DNA of 64,000 bases from contig CAVXXX010000002.1 of the NCBI GenBank assembly GCA_963765935.1, positions 372,001 to 436,000 on the forward strand. The letters are read 5' to 3'. Both the position numbers and the translations under genes were made by a program. The DNA is from JAMXLG01 sp963765935. Lineage in GTDB: Bacteria > Vulcanimicrobiota > Vulcanimicrobiia > Vulcanimicrobiales > Vulcanimicrobiaceae. The notes under the pieces are model-generated. The model did no database searches and had not been told where the DNA came from. It saw nothing but the letters and a program-made list of their open reading frames with translations. Below, in pieces: positions 58,704-64,000 of the stretch; within the stretch, counting starts at the first letter, position 1, and every line of letters starts with the position of its first letter.

Positions 58704-59795
58704 TCATACAAGACGTTCGTCTTTCGCGCCGCGGGCGATCACGATTTGACCGTTTTCTTCCAGCGTGCGAATGACGTCGACGATCTGCTGTTGCGCCTTG
58801 CCGACGTCGCGCATGCGCGTCGGTCCGAGCAACTCGATCTCTTCCTTGAGCATGGCGGAAGCGCGCGATGACATGTTCTTGTACACGCGCTGTAGGAGTT
58901 CGTCGTTGGCGACTTTGAGTGCGAGCGCGAGATCCTTGCCGTCCACTTCCTTGAGGATGCGTTGGATCGAGCGGTCGTCGAGATTGATGATGTCCTCGAA
59001 GACGAAGAGCAAGTTTTTGACTTCTTGCGCGAGTTCGGGATCGCGTTTTGCCAAGCCGTCGAGAATGTTCTTCTCGGTTTCGCGATCGACGAAGTTCATC
59101 ACGTTCGCGAGCGACTGTACGCCGCCGGCCTTTGCGAAGTCCGCGCCGCTCACGAGCAGGCGGCGTCCGAGTAGTTCATCGAGTTGTTCGAGAACTTCCG
59201 GCGCCGTCTTCTGCAGAATCGCGATACGCATCGCAACTTCCGCCTGTAAATCGGGCGGAAGCGCGGAGAGAACTGCACCGGCTTGTTCGGCGGCCATGTA
59301 GACGAGAATGAGCGCAATTGTCTGCGGATGCTCATCTTGGATGAACTGGAGCAATTGCGCCGGTTCGGTCTTCTTGATGAGCTCGAGCGGGTTACCGTGC
59401 TTGAGCGCCGCGAACAACCGCGACGTCATGTCGTCGGCTTGGCCTGCACCGAAGCTACGCTCGAGAATCTCCTTGGCGTACTCAATGCCGCCTTCGTTGA
59501 TGTACTTGAGCGCGATTGCGCGCTGGTACGCTTCTTGAATGACCGCGTCGCGCTTTTCCAGCGGAACGGTTGTGATCTTTGCGATTTCGAGGACGATGCG
59601 TTCTACTTCATCCTGACGCAAGAACTTAAAGATCGTCGCGGAGAGCTCGAGACCGAGCGTGATCAATAAGATCGCCGCTTTTTCAGGGCCCGAGATCTCG
59701 AGCTGCGGTTGCTCCGGAAGCATCCCGAACGGCGGTTCCGGCATCGATCCGAAGTCCGAGAGATTGACGATCGGGGATTCCATCTCAAAGCTCAT
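58704..59795 (-). CDS. fliG: Flagellar motor switch protein FliG
   Basis: The 363-residue protein has the N-terminal FliF-binding domain (EKAAILLITLGLELSATIFKFLRQDEVERI), the middle domain with the EHPQTIALIL motif, and the C-terminal torque domain (DLALALKVANDELLQRVYKNMSSRASAMLKEEIELLGPTRMRDV) with the charged residues that meet MotA. It starts directly after the fliF stop with no gap. Confidence 0.96.
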   Translation of the reverse strand: MSFEMESPIVNLSDFGSMPEPPFGMLPEQPQLEISGPEKAAILLITLGLELSATIFKFLRQDEVERIVLEIAKITTVPLEKRDAVIQEAYQRAIALKYINEGGIEYAKEILERSFGAGQADDMTSRLFAALKHGNPLELIKKTEPAQLLQFIQDEHPQTIALILVYMAAEQAGAVLSALPPDLQAEVAMRIAILQKTAPEVLEQLDELLGRRLLVSGADFAKAGGVQSLANVMNFVDRETEKNILDGLAKRDPELAQEVKNLLFVFEDIINLDDRSIQRILKEVDGKDLALALKVANDELLQRVYKNMSSRASAMLKEEIELLGPTRMRDVGKAQQQIVDVIRTLEENGQIVIARGAKDERLV

Positions 59796-61487
59796 TTATT
59801 CCGCCAGCCACAGTTTGACCAGTTTTGCAATCGAATCCGGGTTCTCTTGGGCGACGGTCGTTACGTATTCGATCATCTGCTCGCGCGTCAGATCGGCGGC
59901 GGAACGAATCGGAGCGGCGACTCCCGGTGCGCCCTCCAAAATCGGGTGTTCTTCGAACGGCGGTAGCTCTTCGGCCAGCGACGTATCGAAGGACGGCAGG
60001 TCCATCGTCGGCGCGAACTGTTTGCGTCGCGCGCGCATCGCAAGTAGGCCGATGCCGGCGAGTGCGGCGATACCGCCGACCACAATCAACGCCCAAATTG
60101 GGATGCCGAGCACCGTTGTCGTGACCGACGAGGGCGAACCGCTTCCAATCACCGACGGGTTGAACGGAATCGCTTCGACCGAGACTTGATCGCCTTGCGC
60201 GAGATTCAAATCCGCCGCTGCGATCACGATGTTGCGAATCTGCTGCACATTGGCGGGCGTCAATTGATACGCTTGCGCATTTGCGGCACCGATCGGAAGC
60301 GACGTAGCGTTCTGACCCGCAGCAGGCTGCGCCGACGAATCAACGAGCACCGCAACGCTCGTCTGCAACACTTTACCGGGAGCGTTGATGTGCTTGATGT
60401 TCTGTTCGGAGATGTCGTAGTTCGTCGTCGCCTTCGAACGGTTGTAACGTCCGTTGGCGCTTTGTTGCTGCGGCGCTTGATACGTTCCGATGTTCGAGGT
60501 CGTTCCCGGCACGCCGATCGCCTGATTGCGAACCGGCTGCGTTCCGTTATACGATTCGCGCTCCGTCTGCTGCGAAAGCACCGTGCCTTGCGGCGAATAG
60601 ACTTTACTCTCCGACGACTGCGCATCGAAATCCATCTTAGTCGAAACGCGCGCGACGGCGTGTTTCTTACCGAGCGTATCGTCGAGCATCGATTGGACGC
60701 TTTGCTGCAGCGCCGATTCGTACCGAACCTTCGCGAGCAATTGTTCTTGCGTCAGTTTCAACGCGTCTGCCGTCGTGCCGTCGGTTCCGTTTCCGGCCGG
60801 TCCAGCGCCCGGAAGCAGAATCTGACCGTCTTGATTGACGATCGTGACGTTCTCCGGTTTGAGTCCGGCAACCGCGTTGGAAACGAGCGCCGTGACGCCC
60901 TTGACTTGATCCGGCGAGAGCGACTGTCCGGGCTTCGTCTTGATCGCGACCGATGCCGTCGTCGGCTCTTGCGTCGACGTGTAGAGCGATTGATCCGGCG
61001 TCGCGATATTCACGCGCGACGACTCGACGGGATCGAGTCCGTTGATCGTGCGCTGCAGTTCTCCCTCGATTGCGCGCGTTTTGGCGATCTTCTCCTGGAA
61101 GTCGGTCATGCCGAAGTTCGTGCGATCGAACAACTCATAACCGGTACCGCCACCCTTGATCATGTTGGAGCCGGCGATTGCGACGCGCTCGTCGCTTACG
61201 TACTGCGGAGGAACGGAGATCGTTTTACCGTCGGTCGAAAGGTGATACGGAACTTTGTCGTCCTTGAGCTTCTGCGTAACTGCGGCCGCGTCGTCGGATG
61301 AAAGATTCGAGAAAAGCGTGTCGTAGCTGGGCTGCCGTCCGAATTCAAGGTACCCGAGAGCTAAAATGCCCACGAGCGCAACGGAAACGCCGAGCACCGA
61401 GATGATGCGCGTCTGGCGATTTTGATTCTGCCAAATCTGTTGCAACCGCGCGGCGATGCCCGACAAGATCGATGTAAAGCGATCCAA
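59796..61487 (-). CDS. fliF: Flagellar MS-ring protein FliF
   Basis: The 563-residue protein has an N-terminal membrane helix, ring-building motifs (YDTLFSNLSSDDAAAVTQKL; LFDRTNFGMTDFQEKIAKTRAIEGELQRTI; VNIATPDQSLYTSTQEPTTASVAIK), a second membrane helix (IWALIVVGGIAALAGIGLLAM), and a C-terminal FliG-binding tail. Translation starts at TTG (61485-61487) with AAGG upstream. It leads the flagellar run; fliE, flgB and flgC, which often precede it, are not here. Confidence 0.96.
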   Translation of the reverse strand: MDRFTSILSGIAARLQQIWQNQNRQTRIISVLGVSVALVGILALGYLEFGRQPSYDTLFSNLSSDDAAAVTQKLKDDKVPYHLSTDGKTISVPPQYVSDERVAIAGSNMIKGGGTGYELFDRTNFGMTDFQEKIAKTRAIEGELQRTINGLDPVESSRVNIATPDQSLYTSTQEPTTASVAIKTKPGQSLSPDQVKGVTALVSNAVAGLKPENVTIVNQDGQILLPGAGPAGNGTDGTTADALKLTQEQLLAKVRYESALQQSVQSMLDDTLGKKHAVARVSTKMDFDAQSSESKVYSPQGTVLSQQTERESYNGTQPVRNQAIGVPGTTSNIGTYQAPQQQSANGRYNRSKATTNYDISEQNIKHINAPGKVLQTSVAVLVDSSAQPAAGQNATSLPIGAANAQAYQLTPANVQQIRNIVIAAADLNLAQGDQVSVEAIPFNPSVIGSGSPSSVTTTVLGIPIWALIVVGGIAALAGIGLLAMRARRKQFAPTMDLPSFDTSLAEELPPFEEHPILEGAPGVAAPIRSAADLTREQMIEYVTTVAQENPDSIAKLVKLWLAE

Positions 61488-61495
61488 GATCTACC

Positions 61496-61648
61496 TTAAT
61501 TCTCACAGCCGACCTTGGCCTGCAACGTTGGACGTCCTTGTCCAACGCGGGAGAAGTCCGTTGGTTTCACCAGCAGACTACTATCCCGAATATCGGTCAC
61601 GGCACCATCCTCTTTAATCAAGGGTTGCCGGCTCGGCAAAAAGTTCAC
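61496..61648 (-). CDS. Candidate small protein between purA and fliF, 50 aa
   Basis: A GTG at 61646-61648 preceded by GAGGGG opens a 50-codon frame (MNFLPSRQPLIKEDG..., KPTDFSRVGQGRPTLQAKV) ending in TAA at 61496-61498, eight bases before the fliF start. Composition is protein-like, but codons are less GC-biased than in neighbours and it resembles no family I know. An 8-bp inverted repeat (CGTTGGAC at 61526-61533, GTCCAACG at 61540-61547) lies inside it, so the region could instead be a non-coding leader of fliF. Confidence 0.4.
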   Translation of the reverse strand: MNFLPSRQPLIKEDGAVTDIRDSSLLVKPTDFSRVGQGRPTLQAKVGCEN

Positions 61649-61661
61649 GAACCGATGCCCC

Positions 61662-62912
61662 TCAACGAGCGAGTTGCGACCGTTCCCGTCCTACCGACAC
61701 CAGTTCGACCGGCACGCTTAGTAACTCTTCTAGCCGGGCGATATAGCGCCGGGCTGCTTGCGGCAAATCACGAATCGCGCGAATTTCGGACACGGGCTCC
61801 GTCCATCCGTCCATTTCCTCGACCGTCACCTCGAGATCGGCCGCCCCGGCGTCCGCAAAGTCGGCGCGCTTGCCTTTTACGCGATATTCCGTCACGATGC
61901 CGATGCGCGCGAATCCACTGAGCACATCGAGCTTCGTTACCGCGAGCGCCGTTAGTCCATTGAGCCGCGCTGCATAGCGCCCGGCGACCGCATCGAACCA
62001 GCCGCACCGCCGCGGACGCCCCGTTACCGTTCCGAACTCGCCGCCGGCCGCTCGCAGACGCTCGCCGATTGCATCATGTAGCTCCGACGGAAACGGCCCG
62101 GCGCCGACACGCGTGCAATATGCCTTCACGACGCCGACAACGCGTGCGATTGCCGTCGGTCCGATGCCGAGCCCAATGCATGCGCCGCCTGCGATCGTGT
62201 GCGAACTGGTGACGTACGGGTATGTCCCATATCCAACGTCTAACAGCGACCCTTGCGCGCCCTCGATTAACACGCGGTTATCGCGCTCCAGCCTTTCGTG
62301 AATGTAGGAAACGCCGTCGACCACATGCGGCGCAAGCCGCGCCGCCGCCTCGAGCGTTTGCGCAACAAGATCCGCTTCGCCCGGCACCGCTTCCCCATCG
62401 ACGGAAGCCGCGCGGTTCAAATTCGCGCGAATCTTATCCGCAAGCGCTTCCGGACGCCGCAAATCAGCAAAGGTGATGCCGCTGCGCGCGACCTTATCCA
62501 CGTACGCAGGCCCGATACCGCGGCCGGTCGTTCCAATCGCCGCGCTCCCGCGCGCGCGTTCACTCGCGCGATCCGCCGCACTGTGATACGGAAACACGAT
62601 GTGCGCGCGGTCGGAAACCTTCACGCGGGACACGTCAATTCCAATCGCGGCCAACCGGTCCAACTCGTCGAGTAAACCATGCAGACTCACGACGGTGCCT
62701 CCGCCGATAAACAATTCCACATGTGGATTTAACACACCGGACGGGACGATCCGCAGCGCGATATCCGTATCGCCCACTTTGATTTGATGTCCCGCGTTGT
62801 CGCCGCCGCCGAACCGCGCAACAACGTCATAGTTCTGCGCATAGAGATCGACGATGCGCCCCTTCCCCTCATCTCCCCACTGAATCCCGACGACAATATC
62901 CGCCTTACTCAT
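61662..62912 (-). CDS. purA: Adenylosuccinate synthetase
   Basis: The 416-residue enzyme joins IMP and aspartate with GTP in AMP synthesis. The P-loop WGDEGKG is at residues 12-18 with the catalytic Asp; further motifs are FGGGDNAGHQI, TGRGIGPAYVDK, IEGAQGSLLDVGYGTYPYVTSSHT and the GTP-site stretch LNGLTALAVTKLDVLSG. It follows the GH125 gene by about 70 bases and precedes fliF. Confidence 0.96.
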   Translation of the reverse strand: MSKADIVVGIQWGDEGKGRIVDLYAQNYDVVARFGGGDNAGHQIKVGDTDIALRIVPSGVLNPHVELFIGGGTVVSLHGLLDELDRLAAIGIDVSRVKVSDRAHIVFPYHSAADRASERARGSAAIGTTGRGIGPAYVDKVARSGITFADLRRPEALADKIRANLNRAASVDGEAVPGEADLVAQTLEAAARLAPHVVDGVSYIHERLERDNRVLIEGAQGSLLDVGYGTYPYVTSSHTIAGGACIGLGIGPTAIARVVGVVKAYCTRVGAGPFPSELHDAIGERLRAAGGEFGTVTGRPRRCGWFDAVAGRYAARLNGLTALAVTKLDVLSGFARIGIVTEYRVKGKRADFADAGAADLEVTVEEMDGWTEPVSEIRAIRDLPQAARRYIARLEELLSVPVELVSVGRERSQLAR

Positions 62913-62942
62913 AACGGGTGGGGATACGGGCCTCGGGTCCCC

Positions 62943-62968
62943 GTGTCATCCTGAGCCTGTCGAAGGAT
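62943..62968. repeat. Short dispersed-type repeat
   Basis: The gap between purA and the GH125 gene holds tcctgagcctgtcgaaggat, a sequence type widely seen as an intergenic repeat in GC-rich genomes. No second full copy lies in this window, so repeat status rests on general knowledge. Confidence 0.4.
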
Positions 62969-62979
62969 CGCCGCGCGGG

Positions 62980-64000
62980 TTACTCCGAGCGGAACTCTAA
63001 GTCGGACGTGTCGCCCATTGGGATTTCGTTGACGCCTTGGAATTCCGTCATGACGAATTCTGAAAACAGTGCGTTGGGCCAGCCGAAGTCTTGGCGCGTG
63101 AACCGTTTCGGATCGTTGGGATCGAACGATTCGTGCAACAGGTGATCGCCGGGATCGCTTGCGAGCAATTGTCCGAGCACATCTTGCTTCTCGTTGTCGG
63201 TCGTCGCGGTCAAGCCTTGCATGATAAGTGCGAGCGGCCAGATCCAATGATCGGGCGTATGGAAGCTGCCGATGCCGCGCGCGACTTGGCCCTGATAGAA
63301 CGACGGGTTGTCTTGCGAGAGCAAAAAGCGCCGCGTGTTTTCGTAGTAGCGGTCGTTTGCGACGGTGTAGCCGATGTACGGCGACGAGAGTAGACTCGGG
63401 ATGTTCGCATCGTCGGTGAGAATTGCATGACCGAGTCCGTCGACTTCGTAGGCGTAAATGTAGCCGTACTTCGGCACCAGCACGAGACCGTACGTCTGAA
63501 TTCCGCGCTGCACTTCGTCGCGCAGTGATTTGGCTTCGTTCGCTTTGACGACGTTGTGATACACGTCGCGTTCGATCTCCGCCATGTCACCGAGCGCGAC
63601 GACCGCGAACATCTCCGATGGAATCAAGAAGTTGTAGTAGCACGCGTCATCGGAGGGACGGAACCCGGTCCAAATCATACCGGTGTAACCGGTCGGACGT
63701 CCTTTGCCGTCGTTCGAGAGTTCTTTGTGCAAGTAGCGCGAGTTACGCGGGTGATCTTGTTCGCGTTGCAGCGTGGCCAGAATCGAATCTAGCGCCTTCT
63801 GATAGTCCGGCGTGAACACGGACGAATCGCCCGTCGCCTTCCAATAGCTCCAGGCAAGCGTTACGGGGTAGGCCAGTGAGTCCAGCTCGAACTTCTGCTC
63901 CCACACGCGGTAGTCCATTGTGAACGCGTTGGCATACGGATCGACTTGCAAGTACTTCGTCATGCGCGCGATGATCGCGCGAAGGAGCGATCGCGTGTCA
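62980..64000 (-). CDS. Glycoside hydrolase family 125 (exo-alpha-1,6-mannosidase-like), 3' part
   Basis: The frame runs off the window edge; 339 codons are visible, and an internal ATG at 63963 is not the start because the upstream codons (DTRSLLRAIIAR) match the family. GH125 (old DUF1237) motifs are present: VDPYANAF, YRVWEQKFELDSLAYPVTLAWSYW, TGMIWTGFRPSDDACYYNFLIPSEMFAVVAL, PDHWIWPLALIMQ and DFGWPNALFSEFVM, an (alpha/alpha)6 barrel with acid catalysts among the Glu/Asp residues. Substrate is inferred to be an alpha-mannoside. Confidence 0.88.
   Translation of the reverse strand, partial: DTRSLLRAIIARMTKYLQVDPYANAFTMDYRVWEQKFELDSLAYPVTLAWSYWKATGDSSVFTPDYQKALDSILATLQREQDHPRNSRYLHKELSNDGKGRPTGYTGMIWTGFRPSDDACYYNFLIPSEMFAVVALGDMAEIERDVYHNVVKANEAKSLRDEVQRGIQTYGLVLVPKYGYIYAYEVDGLGHAILTDDANIPSLLSSPYIGYTVANDRYYENTRRFLLSQDNPSFYQGQVARGIGSFHTPDHWIWPLALIMQGLTATTDNEKQDVLGQLLASDPGDHLLHESFDPNDPKRFTRQDFGWPNALFSEFVMTEFQGVNEIPMGDTSDLEFRSE

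Noticed and set aside
60186..61301. Plus-strand open frame (371 codons) opposite fliF
   Set aside because: Arg-rich composition without domains; fliF on the other strand has clear family motifs throughout.
1..64000. CRISPR arrays and rRNA genes
   Set aside because: No regularly spaced repeats or rRNA-like sequence was noticed in any part of the window.

Overview
The window comes from a GC-rich, flagellated, probably double-membraned bacterium. Nearly all genes lie on the minus strand in tightly packed, often overlapping operons. Several traits argue against a proteobacterium: a Gram-positive-type LexA box, CheC and FliY-like proteins, MutS2, GatCAB and a BlaI/M56 pair. A TonB-like protein, an outer-membrane barrel-like protein and a lipoprotein suggest an outer membrane. 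Candidatus Eremiobacterota/Vulcanimicrobiota (WPS-2) or a relative would fit, but this is inference from gene content only.

Layout. 1-6.8 kb: start of an RNase HI gene, small secreted and membrane proteins, a large BNR-propeller secreted protein, a DUF488 protein and a frameshifted barrel-like gene. 6.88-8.51 kb: a decayed integrative element in the 3' end of a tRNA-Pro(GGG) gene, with a duplicated tRNA fragment at its far end and a broken tyrosine integrase. 8.5-19.2 kb: housekeeping genes (hup, aroQ, hslO, tyrS, mutS2, gatB, gatA, gatC, a TrmA/RlmD methyltransferase). 19.3-21.8 kb: a TonB-like protein and an acyl-CoA ligase. 21.8-28.7 kb: an SOS mutagenesis cassette, imuA-imuB-[T5orf172/GIY-YIG gene]-dnaE2, sharing a perfect 18-bp LexA-type palindrome with a divergent CHAD-domain gene. 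28.6-32.8 kb: a secreted protein, a pentapeptide-repeat protein, an M56 (BlaR1-like) peptidase fused to pentapeptide repeats, and its BlaI repressor. 32.8-61.5 kb: a chemotaxis and flagellar supercluster (cheW, cheA, cheC, cheY, PilZ, flhA, flhB, fliR/Q/P/O, fliY-like, fliM, motB, motA, flbD, flgE, TIGR02530 gene, flgD, fliK, motE-like, fliJ, fliI, fliH, fliG, fliF). It is interrupted by a propeller lipoprotein gene and by trpE-trpG-aroG. 61.5-64 kb: a small candidate ORF, purA and a GH125 glycosidase cut by the window edge.

The points most worth attention are: (i) a Trp-codon leader peptide plus terminator in front of the DAHP synthase gene, a classical attenuator embedded in a flagellar gene cluster; (ii) a T5orf172 nuclease-like gene translationally coupled inside the imuAB-dnaE2 cassette; (iii) a M56 protease-pentapeptide fusion; (iv) a dispersed palindromic repeat that forms the N-terminal extension of GatB and recurs at two other operon junctions; and (v) a perfect hairpin that holds the fliH ribosome-binding site and start codon. 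Three genes carry single-base frameshifts, including gatA, which is expected to be essential where GatCAB is used, so assembly errors are likely in places.
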